A DNA stretch of 64,000 nt from Actinomycetales bacterium (GTDB lineage Bacteria > Actinomycetota > Actinomycetes > Actinomycetales > Dermatophilaceae), in assembly GCA_016710385.1 (NCBI GenBank), contig JADJVX010000005.1:1-64000 (forward strand). Direction: 5' to 3'. This document shows, piece by piece, positions 20,520 through 31,956 of this stretch. Each line of letters starts with the position of its first letter. Position 1 is the first letter of the stretch. Made by a program: the position numbers and the translations under genes. Below the pieces are notes generated by a model. It saw only the letters and a program-made list of their open reading frames with translations, was not told where the DNA came from and made no database searches.

Positions 20520-21844
20520 TACGCACCGTCATCGGTCTCGCGGTCCTCGCGATCATCGTCGGCGTCCTGGCGCTGCGGTGGCGGGGGGCCACCCGGGCCC
20601 ATCACGCCCGCCTCGACCAGCTCGAGGTGCGCATCCACGTCAACGGCATCCGCGGCAAGTCGACCGTCACCCGGTTGCTCGGCGGTGTCTTGCGCGAGGG
20701 CGGCTATCGCACCGTGGCCAAGACCACCGGGAGCGCGGCCCGGGTGATCGGCCCCGACGGGGTCGAAGCACCCATACCTCGGCGCGGCGCCCCGACGATC
20801 TACGAGCAGGTGGACGTCGTCAAGGAACATGTAGGGCAGGAGATCGACGCCCTCGTCATCGAATGCATGGCCGTGCGGCCGGCATACCAGAAGTACTCCC
20901 AGGATTTCCTCGTCAAATCGGACATTACGGTCATTACTAACGTTCGCGAGGATCACCAAGAGGAGATGGGCGAGACACTCGCCGAGATTGCCGACTCGCT
21001 CTCGGCGACCGTCCCGCACGGCGGCGTGCTCGTCACGGCCGAGGATCGCCCAGCGTTGCGTGAACGCCTGGCTCACCATGCTGCATCTCGCGGATCGCGT
21101 TTCGTCTATGCCGACCCAATCGGGGTCGACGACGAGGAACTGCGCGATTTCGACTATGTGCAATTCAAGGAGAACCTCGCGATCGGCTTCGCGGTGGCCC
21201 GCCTGCTGAGCATCCCCCGCGAGGTCGCCCTGCGCGGCATGGTCAAGTCGGTGCCCGATGTCGGTGTCGTGCGGCTGCACACCTATGACCTCGGCGGGGC
21301 GCAGGTGCTGTGGGTGCCCCTGTTCGCAGCCAACGACCGCGAGAGCGTCATCCTCACCTTCCAGGCTCTGGCGCCGCACTTCCCGCCCGGGGCACCGGTC
21401 GTGGGAATCCTCAACAACCGGCTCGACCGCGGCCGGCGCGCCCAGTTGTTCGCCACCATGGTTCCCACGGATCTGCAGGACGTGCTCGACCACGTCGTCA
21501 CCTTCGGTGCCTATGAGGACACGGTCATCGACACCATGGTCAAGCGCGGCTACCCCGAGGAGCGGATCCACCGCATGGGCGACACCGTGCAACCGGACCT
21601 CCCCCAACTGCTGCCGGCCCTGGCCGAGCTCTTCCCGGACGGGCGGGGAGTGCTCGTCGGCATGGTCAACATCCACACCGCCCAGGCCGAGATGCTCATC
21701 GAGCACTTCCAGTCCGAACGCGACACCCACGTCGATGAAGTCGTCATGTCGCAGCAACCCGAACGCGCGCCGGCCTCGCTTCAGCGGGCGGTAGCCACCG
21801 CCAGCTACCTCCCCCGGCACTACCTGGAGAGCGGGAATGGCTGA
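20516..21844 (+). CDS. pgsB: Poly-gamma-glutamate synthase PgsB (CapB)
   Basis: Mur-ligase-like amide ligase that elongates poly-gamma-glutamate, 442 residues (Bacillus PgsB is about 390-400). An N-terminal membrane helix (about 4-22) is followed by the ATP loop HVNGIRGKST at 41-50, then KTTGSAARVI, ECMAVRPAYQ, ITNVREDHQEEMG and FAANDRESV, all typical of CapB. It acts at the membrane with PgsC and PgsA. It starts at GTG 20516 inside the stop of the GGDEF-like gene and ends eight bases into pgsC. The gene carries two GTATGCCG octamers. Confidence 0.92.
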   Translation: MIRTVIGLAVLAIIVGVLALRWRGATRAHHARLDQLEVRIHVNGIRGKSTVTRLLGGVLREGGYRTVAKTTGSAARVIGPDGVEAPIPRRGAPTIYEQVDVVKEHVGQEIDALVIECMAVRPAYQKYSQDFLVKSDITVITNVREDHQEEMGETLAEIADSLSATVPHGGVLVTAEDRPALRERLAHHAASRGSRFVYADPIGVDDEELRDFDYVQFKENLAIGFAVARLLSIPREVALRGMVKSVPDVGVVRLHTYDLGGAQVLWVPLFAANDRESVILTFQALAPHFPPGAPVVGILNNRLDRGRRAQLFATMVPTDLQDVLDHVVTFGAYEDTVIDTMVKRGYPEERIHRMGDTVQPDLPQLLPALAELFPDGRGVLVGMVNIHTAQAEMLIEHFQSERDTHVDEVVMSQQPERAPASLQRAVATASYLPRHYLESGNG

Positions 21845-22850
21845 GTATGCCGTGACCTTCGACGTGGTCCGGGTGACCCTCGTCGTCGGGGTCGTCCTGA
21901 GCATGATCGTCTACGAGCGCACCCACCTCACCACCGGAGGGGCCATCGTCCCCGCCTATCTCGCGCTGTCGCTCGTGCGTCCGCTGGCGGTCGTCGTGAC
22001 GATCGGCTTCGGCTACCTCACCCATCTCGTCGTCACCAAAGTGGTGGCCCCGCGACGGATCATCTATGGCCGTCGGCGGTTCGAGGTGGAGGTCCTCGTC
22101 GGAGTGGCCCTCATTCTCATCGGCACTGCGGTGGCAGCCCGCGCCGGCACGCTCGATCCCCACCTCGCGGCTCTCTCGGGGATCGGCTTCCTCGTGCCGG
22201 GGATCATCGCCCACGACATGGGCCGGCAACGGCCTGGCCGCACGGCGCTGGCCGTCCTCGCGACGACTGTCGTGCTGGCGGCCTTTGTGCGGGCCTATTC
22301 CGGACTCATCGAACTCATCCCCGGCGCCAGCGAGACCGCCGCAGTCCAGGTCGCGTCAGTCCTGGGCTACCCGCGCGAGCTGTTGCTGCTAGGTGTCGCG
22401 ACGAGCGTCCTGGTCGGCATGCTCGTCTACGCCCGGCTCGGGCTGCGCTCGGGAGGCTTTGTCACCGCTGCCTATCTGGCCTTGGTCGGACCACGCTGGT
22501 GGGACTTGCTGTTCACCATCGTCATCGCCGTGCTCGTCTGGGCGATCGTCGTCAAGGTGCTCATGCCGCGCATGGTGATCTTCGGTCGCCGCAAGCTCTC
22601 CAGCATGGTGCTGGTCGGCAGCCTGATCGCCTGGGCGGCAGAGAGCGGCCTGATCTGGATCAGCCATGGCGACTACGTCCCGTGGCGCGGGCTGACGGTG
22701 GCGACCCTCATGGTCCCCGCGCTCATCGCCAACGACGCCGAGCGGCAGGGCTGGGAGCGCACCGCATGGGGCACGACCCTCACATCCATCGGCGTGTATG
22801 CCGTGGGCAGCGCGGTCGGCGCGCTGGCGGCCTGGGGAGGGTGGCTGTGA
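21837..22850 (+). CDS. pgsC: Poly-gamma-glutamate synthase PgsC (CapC), internally duplicated
   Basis: Integral membrane partner of PgsB. It has 337 residues, against about 149 in Bacillus. The protein is two CapC units in tandem. Residues about 10-155 and 183-325 align: SMIVYERTHLTTGGAIVPAY with GMLVYARLGLRSGGFVTAAY, VAPRRIIYGRRRFEVEVLVG with LMPRMVIFGRRKLSSMVLVG, and PGIIAHDMGRQRPGRTA with PALIANDAERQGWERTA. Each unit keeps the family GRR motif and about four to five membrane helices. Coupled to pgsA by GTGA. Role in the synthase or export channel is inferred from the family. Confidence 0.9.
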   Translation: MAEYAVTFDVVRVTLVVGVVLSMIVYERTHLTTGGAIVPAYLALSLVRPLAVVVTIGFGYLTHLVVTKVVAPRRIIYGRRRFEVEVLVGVALILIGTAVAARAGTLDPHLAALSGIGFLVPGIIAHDMGRQRPGRTALAVLATTVVLAAFVRAYSGLIELIPGASETAAVQVASVLGYPRELLLLGVATSVLVGMLVYARLGLRSGGFVTAAYLALVGPRWWDLLFTIVIAVLVWAIVVKVLMPRMVIFGRRKLSSMVLVGSLIAWAAESGLIWISHGDYVPWRGLTVATLMVPALIANDAERQGWERTAWGTTLTSIGVYAVGSAVGALAAWGGWL

Positions 22851-25042
22851 GCTCACGCACCCGGCTCGGACAATCTGGGTGGACCATCCTGGCTGCCACC
22901 GTCGTGCTCGCGGTGAGCGTCGCGCTGCAGGCCGGTGCCCACTACGGCGAGCCCACCGGCAGCAACATCGGCACCGACATCGGCACCGCCGCGAGCACTG
23001 GCACCTCGAGCCCCGGCGGGGAGCAGTCGGCGGCTGAGCCCGCTCGCGCGGCCACCGGGTCGCCGGCCAACCCCGCCAAGACCAGCCGGGTGGTCGTCGT
23101 CGACGACCTGGGTGTGGCGATCCCCGGCGCGAGCATCGAAGGCCCCGACGGGCAGTTGACCACCGACGCGGCAGGTCGAGCCGAACTGGCGTTGGCCACG
23201 CCAGCCCTGGTGCGGGCGGCTGCTCCGGGGCACCTGCCGCGAGTCCAGGCCCTCTCCCCGGCCAGCACTTCCCGGCTGGTGCTCACCAGATCACCCGCCG
23301 TTTCGGTGCGCTTCGGCGGGGATGTCATGGCTGGGCGGCGGTTCTACTGGCCGACCAGTGCGGCGGAGACCGGCGACCCGACCGACGACGCACCCGCCCG
23401 AGCGGCCCTCTTATCGCGCGATGCCGGGCCGGCCGAACACGCCGCCCTCCTAGCGCCCATCGCACCGCTGCTCGCCGATGCCGACCTCACCGTCGTCAAC
23501 CTGGAGACCGCTCTGGTCGCCGATCCCGTCTTTGACCCGGACGGCCCTCGGCCGGCCTGGCTGCACCCCACCAAGTCCATCGCCTTCGCCAGCTCGACTA
23601 CCCTCGCCGAAGGGTTGGCCCGCTCGGGGGTCGATGTCGTGTCGCTGGCCAACAATCACTCCTTCGATGCGCTCGCGCCCGGGCTCGCGACGACGCTGGC
23701 CGCGCTCGACCGCGCCGGCGTCGCCCACTTCGGCGCGGGCGCCACCGAAACCCAGGCCTGGGCCCCGGCACTGCTGGTCCGCCAGGGGCGCACCGTGGCC
23801 TTCCTCGGATGCACCTCGGTCACCGGTGAGGATCACCCCATCCCCTATGTCGCGGCTGCCGATCGACCGGGGGCGGCCAAGTGCACCGAACAACGCCTGG
23901 CTCAGGCCGTCTCGCAAGCTCGCACCCGCGCCGACGAGGTCGTCGTCATGATCCACGGCGGGGTGGAATACGACCGCACCCTGACTCCGGCCGTCCTGCG
24001 CCTCATGGAGATTGCCGGGCAGGCCGGGGCCGGCGCGGTGATCACCGCCCACCCGCACGTCATCGGCGGGGTGCGCGGACCGGACGGGGTCACCTATGCC
24101 GACTCCACCGGCAACCTGCTCTTCGACCAGCAGCTATGGGCCACCCAAGTCGGTTACCTGCTGCGCGTCGACCTCGCAGCCGGCCACACGGCATACGCGC
24201 AAGCCGACCCGATCTCGCTGGAGGGCTACCGGCCGCAACCGCTGACCGGCGCCCCGGCGGCAGCCGTGGCGCGCATCGCCGCTGGGTCTGCTGGGGACGG
24301 CGCGCAGCTGTCCGGCACTGTCGCGACGGTGCACGGCGTTGCCGCCGAGCGCCCGCTCACCCTGCCCCTGGCAGCCGGCCAGATCGCCCGGCTGCCAGTT
24401 GGTGCCGCGGTGCGCACGGCTGCTGCGCCCGGGGTGAGCGTGGGCACCGATCTGCTGTGGGGCACCGGCGATCTCGAGCCGGCGACGCCGGGTCCGAGCA
24501 CCGCCTCCGGGGGCCTGCTCTGGGACCTCGGCCGCTACGCCGACCTCACCAGCGGGGCTGCCTGCCTCGACCCGGGCGCACCGACGGACTCGCCCGGTCG
24601 CGGAGTCCGGCTGCTGCGCAGCCCGGTCAGCGAGGACGATGTCTTGGCGAGCACACGCCACCGCATCCCGGTCACCCCGGGCAGCCGGCTCACCCTCGTG
24701 GCCCAGGTGCGCAGCGCCTCAGCCTCCGGCGTCCTCGAACTGCACTGGTATGCCGGTGCGAAAGGACCCAGCGTGCGGGTCGACCGGGTAGCCGTCCCCG
24801 CCGGCGAACACGGACCCCAGGAGTGCACTCAAGTGCGCCTGGACGTCACGGCCGTCGACGGGGTGGCCTATGTGCAGCCCTTCCTGCGGCTACCTCCGAC
24901 CGACGACACCCATCTGGGCGCGCACCTGCTCCTGGACAATGTGCGGCTGATCTCCTGGGCTCCCGATGGGACGACAGGTCCGGCACTGGATGTCGTCACC
25001 TCGGAGCAGCCCGCCAGCATCGTGCTCGTCTCCTCGGAGTAA
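22847..25042 (+). CDS. pgsA: Poly-gamma-glutamate PgsA/CapA-type protein with extra domains
   Basis: 731 residues against about 380-410 for Bacillus PgsA. Order: one N-terminal membrane helix (about 10-28); a Ser/Thr/Ala linker; a carboxypeptidase-regulatory-like beta domain (about 80-145, VDDLGVAIPGASIEGPDG..TTDAAGRAEL); the CapA metallophosphatase-like domain (about 150-430) with RFGGDVMAGR, VVNLETALV, SLANNHSFDA, MIHGGVEY and AHPHVIGGV; then about 300 residues that include a beta-rich, carbohydrate-binding-like module (RHRIPVTPGSRLTLVAQVRS, LLLDNVRLISW). Its location would be outside, tethered to the membrane. Starts at GTG 22847 in the pgsC stop and ends the operon; a hairpin follows. Confidence 0.88.
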   Translation: MSSRTRLGQSGWTILAATVVLAVSVALQAGAHYGEPTGSNIGTDIGTAASTGTSSPGGEQSAAEPARAATGSPANPAKTSRVVVVDDLGVAIPGASIEGPDGQLTTDAAGRAELALATPALVRAAAPGHLPRVQALSPASTSRLVLTRSPAVSVRFGGDVMAGRRFYWPTSAAETGDPTDDAPARAALLSRDAGPAEHAALLAPIAPLLADADLTVVNLETALVADPVFDPDGPRPAWLHPTKSIAFASSTTLAEGLARSGVDVVSLANNHSFDALAPGLATTLAALDRAGVAHFGAGATETQAWAPALLVRQGRTVAFLGCTSVTGEDHPIPYVAAADRPGAAKCTEQRLAQAVSQARTRADEVVVMIHGGVEYDRTLTPAVLRLMEIAGQAGAGAVITAHPHVIGGVRGPDGVTYADSTGNLLFDQQLWATQVGYLLRVDLAAGHTAYAQADPISLEGYRPQPLTGAPAAAVARIAAGSAGDGAQLSGTVATVHGVAAERPLTLPLAAGQIARLPVGAAVRTAAAPGVSVGTDLLWGTGDLEPATPGPSTASGGLLWDLGRYADLTSGAACLDPGAPTDSPGRGVRLLRSPVSEDDVLASTRHRIPVTPGSRLTLVAQVRSASASGVLELHWYAGAKGPSVRVDRVAVPAGEHGPQECTQVRLDVTAVDGVAYVQPFLRLPPTDDTHLGAHLLLDNVRLISWAPDGTTGPALDVVTSEQPASIVLVSSE

Positions 25043-25064
25043 CGCCCGACGGCATGAGTGACGA

Positions 25065-25099
25065 GGGGCGCCGGTCGACATCACGTCGGCCGGCGCCCC
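25065..25099. terminator. Bidirectional terminator-like hairpin, pgsA/icd
   Basis: GGGGCGCCGGTCGA (25065-25078) pairs with TCGGCCGGCGCCCC (25086-25099) over 14 positions with one G-T wobble and a seven-base loop. It lies between two convergent genes, 22 bases after pgsA and 23 before the icd stop. Confidence 0.75.
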
Positions 25100-25122
25100 T
25101 GGCATCGGTGGAACCGTTGGGC

Positions 25123-28403
<3,281 letters not shown>

Positions 28404-28469
28404 CGCCCGCCGGCTGACCCCGCACTGGGCAGTGGTTCTGCCGAGTGGTCTTGCCGATCGGAACAATTC

Positions 28470-28509
28470 AGCCTAGACCCTTCACTGGGACGAGTGAAGG
28501 GTCTAGGCT
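28470..28509. promoter_or_regulatory. 17-bp perfect palindrome before the SatD-like gene (candidate operator)
   Basis: AGCCTAGACCCTTCACT (28470-28486) is mirrored exactly at 28493-28509 across GGGACG. It ends 26 bases before ATG 28536 and contains TAGGCT (28504-28509), a plausible -10, so a protein bound here would block transcription. The SatD-like product has a C-terminal helix-turn-helix and could be the ligand (inference). A terminator role for aqpZ, 66 bases upstream, is the main alternative. Confidence 0.6.
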
Positions 28510-28535
28510 TGAATCGACCGCTCGAGGAGGCCGCA

Positions 28536-29180
28536 ATGTTCGTCATCACCGCCGACCAGGTCGACAGCCGTCGGTTCCACGACCGGGTGCCCGCTGCGCT
28601 GACCCTGCTCGCCCGCAGCCCAGCCGCGACGGGGGGAGCCAGCCGCACCTTCGAGCGCACGGCCGGAGACGAGATCCAGGGCGTCTGCGAGGGGGCCGAG
28701 GAGGTCCTCGACATCGTCACCACGCTCATCCGCCACGGGCAGTGGCGGATCGGCATCGGCATCGGACCGGTCGACCTGCCTCTCCCCGAGTCGCCCCGCG
28801 AGGGCCGCGGGCCGGCCTTCGTCGCGGCAAGGGATGCCGTCCAGGCCGCCCATCCCGTGCCCGGCCAGTTGGCCGTGCGAAGCCGTTTTGGTCCGGCCAC
28901 CGCCCGTGGCGTGCGGGAGGTGAGCGGACGGCATACCAGGTATGCCGAGAGCGCCCTGCTGCTCTACGCGCGGCTGTTGCGCTCACGGACTCCGGAGGGG
29001 TGGCAGGTCGTCGACCATCTCGCGCGGGGCCTTACCCAGAAGGACACCGCTGCCAAGCTCGGGGTCACCCCGTCGGCGGTGAGCCAACGGGTGCGGCGAG
29101 CGGGGTGGCAGGAACAGGTGCGGGGCCGCGAGCTCATCGCCCACCACCTGTCGGTGGCGGACGGTAGAACTCAGGGGTGA
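28536..29180 (+). CDS. SatD-like protein with C-terminal helix-turn-helix
   Basis: 214 residues from ATG 28536, behind a good ribosome site (GAGGAGG). The N-terminal two thirds follow the SatD-family outline: MFVITADQVDSRRF at the start (usual xxIGDIVDSR), FERTAGDEIQGVCEGAEEVLDI with the GDE motif, and WRIGIGIGPVDLP, a fold related to nucleotidyl cyclases. The last 70 residues carry a sigma-4-like helix-turn-helix, LTQKDTAAKLGVTPSAVSQRVRRAGW. The cellular role of SatD proteins is poorly known. Followed 57 bases later by a small membrane protein gene, a frequent kind of partner for this family. GTATGCCG copies form a 19-bp palindrome inside the gene. Confidence 0.72.
   Translation: MFVITADQVDSRRFHDRVPAALTLLARSPAATGGASRTFERTAGDEIQGVCEGAEEVLDIVTTLIRHGQWRIGIGIGPVDLPLPESPREGRGPAFVAARDAVQAAHPVPGQLAVRSRFGPATARGVREVSGRHTRYAESALLLYARLLRSRTPEGWQVVDHLARGLTQKDTAAKLGVTPSAVSQRVRRAGWQEQVRGRELIAHHLSVADGRTQG
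28929..28947. repeat. 19-bp palindrome made of two octamers
   Basis: CGGCATACCAGGTATGCCG is a perfect palindrome around a single central A, inside the SatD-like gene (read GRHTRYAES). It is the closest spacing of two dispersed octamers in the window. Confidence 0.8.
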
Positions 29181-29237
29181 ACTCAGGGGTGGACTCAGCC
29201 GTGAGCACGCAGGGGGTCCGATGACGCAGGAGGTCCA

Positions 29238-29636
29238 ATGTCGCAGGTGGCGTGGCTGCCCGCTGCTGGTGCGATCGTGCTGGCTCTGGCAGCGATCATC
29301 GGCGGCAGTCCGGTGACCCTGCTGGTGTTCCGCGCGGTGGATTCCGGACGCCAAGGTGCATCCCCCGGAGTGCAAGCGGCCGGCGGGGTGCTGCGTGGCG
29401 GCCGCGCCATCGGGCTGCTGGAACGGGCCGCGGTCGTCGCCACGATGCTGGCCGGCTGGCCCGAGGGCATCGGCGCCGTCATCGCGCTCAAGGGCCTGGG
29501 CCGGTTCGCGGAGTTGCGCGGCGACACCCCAGGCACCGCCGAACGCTTCCTCATCGGCAGCTTCACCAGCCTGCTGTGGGCGGGTGTCCTGGCCGGATTG
29601 GCCCGGCTGCTCGCCGGGTCGGCGGGCCTGACCTGA
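29238..29636 (+). CDS. Small integral membrane protein, SatD-associated
   Basis: 132 residues with three hydrophobic segments: an N-terminal one (IVLALAAIIGGSPVTLLVF), a central one after a basic loop (GLLERAAVVATMLAGWPEGIGAVIALKGLGRFAEL), and a C-terminal one (FLIGSFTSLLWAGVLAGLARLLAG). No characterised family recognised. It lies 57 bases after the SatD-like gene on the same strand; SatD homologues in other bacteria are also followed by membrane proteins. Start ATG 29238 follows GGAGG (29229-29233) with spacing of four. Confidence 0.6.
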   Translation: MSQVAWLPAAGAIVLALAAIIGGSPVTLLVFRAVDSGRQGASPGVQAAGGVLRGGRAIGLLERAAVVATMLAGWPEGIGAVIALKGLGRFAELRGDTPGTAERFLIGSFTSLLWAGVLAGLARLLAGSAGLT

Positions 29637-29655
29637 CCCGGGCGAGTGGCGAACA

Positions 29656-29691
29656 CGACGTTCCCCCAGGCCGCTGCGGGGGTTCCCGTCG
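29656..29691 (+). terminator. Candidate terminator hairpin
   Basis: CCCCC (29663-29667) pairs with GGGGG (29678-29682), with outer CGACG (29656-29660) and CGTCG (29687-29691) across a small asymmetric bulge. It lies 20 bases after the small membrane protein gene and before mdh. Confidence 0.45.
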
Positions 29692-29749
29692 CGGGCTTCG
29701 CTGATAGCGTCGAGGACAGCCCAATCCACCGACGCCAAAGGGAGATTTC

Positions 29750-30730
29750 GTGAGCACCACGCCCGTCAAGGTCGCCGTCACCGGCGCTGCCGGCCAGATC
29801 GGCTACAGCCTGCTCTTCCGCATCGCCAGCGGGGCCCTGCTGGGCCCGGAGACCCCGGTCGAGCTGCGTCTGCTCGAGATCACGCCGGCCCTCAAGGCTC
29901 TCGAGGGCGTCGTCATGGAGCTCGACGACTGCGCCTTCCCGACCCTTGCCGGCGTTGTCATCGGCGACGACCCCGAGCAGGTCTTCGAGGGCGCCAACGC
30001 TGCCATGCTCGTGGGCGCCATGCCCCGCAAGGAGGGCATGGACCGCGCCGACCTGCTGGCCGCCAACGGCAAGATCTTCACCGGTCAGGGCGCCGCCCTC
30101 AACAAGGTCGCCGCCGACGACATCAAGGTCCTCGTCACCGGCAACCCGGCCAACACCAACGCGCTCATCGCAATGGCCAACGCCCCCGACATCCCGAAGG
30201 AGCGCTTCAACGCACTCACTCGGCTCGACCACAACCGGGCCAAGACCCAGTTGGCCCAGAAGCTCGGCGTGCACGTCGACTCGATCACCCAGCTCGCGAT
30301 CTGGGGCAACCACGACGACTCGATGTACCCCGACCTCTACAACACCAAGGTCGACGGCAAGATCGCGGCCGACCTCGTCGACGCCGCCTGGATCACCGAC
30401 ACGTTCATCCCCACCGTCGCCACCCGCGGCGGAGCCATCATCAAGGCCCGCGGGCTGTCCTCGGCGGCCTCAGCAGCCAACGCGACGATCGACCACATGC
30501 GCGACTGGATGCTCGGCACAACCGACTGGGTGTCGATGTCGGTGCCGTCCGATGGCTCCTACGGCGTGACCGAGGGCATCATCTCCTCGTTCCCGTGCGT
30601 CTGCACCGCCGGCGGCTACGAGATCGTCCAGGGCATCGACCTGTCCGAGTTCTCCCGTGAGCGCATCATGGCCTCGGTCGCGCGGCTGGAATCCGAGCGC
30701 GACCAGGTCAAGGCCCTCGGCCTCATCTGA
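29750..30730 (+). CDS. mdh: Malate dehydrogenase
   Basis: NAD-dependent malate dehydrogenase of the cytosolic-type ([13 protein letters not shown]) group, 326 residues. It shows the Rossmann loop [28 protein letters not shown] on the substrate-binding mobile loop with the catalytic Arg pair, [21 protein letters not shown] with the catalytic Asp, [12 protein letters not shown] with the catalytic His, and [13 protein letters not shown]. It converts malate to oxaloacetate in the TCA cycle, complementing the sdh and icd genes nearby. Start GTG 29750 follows GGGAGA (29740-29745). A strong bidirectional hairpin ends it. Confidence 0.97.
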   Translation: MSTTPVKVAVTGAAGQIGYSLLFRIASGALLGPETPVELRLLEITPALKALEGVVMELDDCAFPTLAGVVIGDDPEQVFEGANAAMLVGAMPRKEGMDRADLLAANGKIFTGQGAALNKVAADDIKVLVTGNPANTNALIAMANAPDIPKERFNALTRLDHNRAKTQLAQKLGVHVDSITQLAIWGNHDDSMYPDLYNTKVDGKIAADLVDAAWITDTFIPTVATRGGAIIKARGLSSAASAANATIDHMRDWMLGTTDWVSMSVPSDGSYGVTEGIISSFPCVCTAGGYEIVQGIDLSEFSRERIMASVARLESERDQVKALGLI

Positions 30731-30745
30731 TCTCGACTCCACCCT

Positions 30746-30785
30746 GACAGTGGGGCCTGGCCGAACTCGGCCGGGCCCCACTGTC
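30746..30785. terminator. Bidirectional terminator hairpin, mdh/DUF3017
   Basis: GACAGTGGGGCC (30746-30757) pairs perfectly with GGCCCCACTGTC (30774-30785), and inner GGCCGA/TCGGCC arms add six pairs after one mismatch, leaving a two-base apex. It lies between convergent genes, 15 bases after mdh. Confidence 0.85.
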
Positions 30786-30793
30786 TTGAGCAG

Positions 30794-31066
30794 TCAGGGC
30801 GTGGGGTCCAGCCGCACCAAGCTGAACGCGATCCCCACGGCAACGGCCAGGCCCAGCCAGCACCCGACGTCGATCCAGACGCGGCGCACCTCCAGCCCGC
30901 CGGGCCGGGGTTCGAGGCCACGCAACAACGCCCCGATCGCCAGACCACCTGAGACGACATAGCCACCGACGCGAACGGCCCCGAAGCCCGCGATCGCGAG
31001 GCCGAGCACGACGACGACGAAGACGGCCCACCACGGGCCGAGTCGACGCAACGCGGGGCCTGGCAC
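30794..31066 (-). CDS. DUF3017 small membrane protein
   Basis: About 90 residues with three hydrophobic segments (WWAVFVVVVLGLAIAGF; GGYVVSGGLAIGALLRG; VGCWLGLAVAVGIAFSLV) separated by a short basic loop (LEPRPGGLEVRR). This matches the actinobacterial DUF3017 family, which is regularly found just after folD, as here. The start is GTG 31066 with GGGA six bases upstream, 15 bases after the folD stop. Function unknown. Confidence 0.8.
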   Translation of the reverse strand: MPGPALRRLGPWWAVFVVVVLGLAIAGFGAVRVGGYVVSGGLAIGALLRGLEPRPGGLEVRRVWIDVGCWLGLAVAVGIAFSLVRLDPTP

Positions 31067-31080
31067 GTCAATCCCGCGAC

Positions 31081-31956
31081 TCAGCCGGCCGCGGCGGCCA
31101 GCTGACGTTCGGCGGCAGCCACGACATTGGTCAACAACTCGGCGCGGGTCATCGGACCCACTCCCCCCGGATTGGGGCTGATCCAGCCGGCCACCTCGGC
31201 GACCTCCGGGGCGACGTCTCCGGCGACGCGGCTCGTGCCGGATTCCGCGTCGACGACCCGCGAGACCCCGACATCGAGAACCGCTGCCCCTGGTTTGACC
31301 ATGTCGGCGGTGATGATCCCGGGCACGCCCGCAGCCGCCACGACGATGTCGGCCTGGCGCACCTCGGCGGCCAGGTCTCGGGTGCCGGTGTGGCACAGCG
31401 TGACGGTGGCGTTCTCGCTGCGGCGAGTGAGGATGAGTCCGAGCGGTCGTCCGACGGTGAGGCCACGACCGACGACGACGACCTTTGCCCCCGCGATCTG
31501 GACCCCGTGGCGGCGCAACAGCTCCAGGCAGCCCATCGGGGTGCACGGCAGCGGCGCAGGGCGGCCGAGGACCAGCCAGCCGAGGTTGACCGGGTGGAGA
31601 CCGTCGACATCCTTGGCCGGGTCGACCCGCGACAGCAGCGCGAGTTCGTCGAGCCCGGTCGGCTGCTGGATGAGGAACCCGGTGCAGTCCGGATCGGCGT
31701 TGAGCTCGTCGATGACCGCCTCGACCTCGGCCTGAGTCGCGGTCGCGGGCAGGTCGCGGCGGATGCTGCGAATGCCGAGCTCGGCGCAGTCTTTGTGCTT
31801 GGCCCCGACATACCACCGGCTGCCCGGGTCCTCGCCCACCAGCACGGTGCCGAGCCCGGGCACCACCCCAGCAGCAGCCAAGGCCTCGACCCGGGCCGCC
31901 AACTCCACCTTGATCTGCTTGAGGGTTGCCGCGCCGTCGAGGATCTGAGCCGTCAC
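31081..31956 (-). CDS. folD: Bifunctional methylenetetrahydrofolate dehydrogenase/cyclohydrolase
   Basis: One-carbon enzyme that oxidises 5,10-methylene-THF with NADP and hydrolyses the product to 10-formyl-THF, 291 residues. Visible: [29 protein letters not shown] with the catalytic Lys and Tyr, [11 protein letters not shown] (usual QLPLP in part replaced), [43 protein letters not shown], and [12 protein letters not shown]. The 10-formyl-THF is used by PurH and PurN, which lie upstream, so this is a purine/one-carbon cluster. It starts at GTG 31956 overlapping the DMT stop (GTGA). Confidence 0.95.
   Translation of the reverse strand: MTAQILDGAATLKQIKVELAARVEALAAAGVVPGLGTVLVGEDPGSRWYVGAKHKDCAELGIRSIRRDLPATATQAEVEAVIDELNADPDCTGFLIQQPTGLDELALLSRVDPAKDVDGLHPVNLGWLVLGRPAPLPCTPMGCLELLRRHGVQIAGAKVVVVGRGLTVGRPLGLILTRRSENATVTLCHTGTRDLAAEVRQADIVVAAAGVPGIITADMVKPGAAVLDVGVSRVVDAESGTSRVAGDVAPEVAEVAGWISPNPGGVGPMTRAELLTNVVAAAERQLAAAAG

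Noticed and set aside
20516..21844. Reading pgsB as a folylpolyglutamate synthase or Mur ligase
   Set aside because: The N-terminal membrane helix, CapB-type motifs and the following pgsC and pgsA identify it as the poly-gamma-glutamate enzyme.
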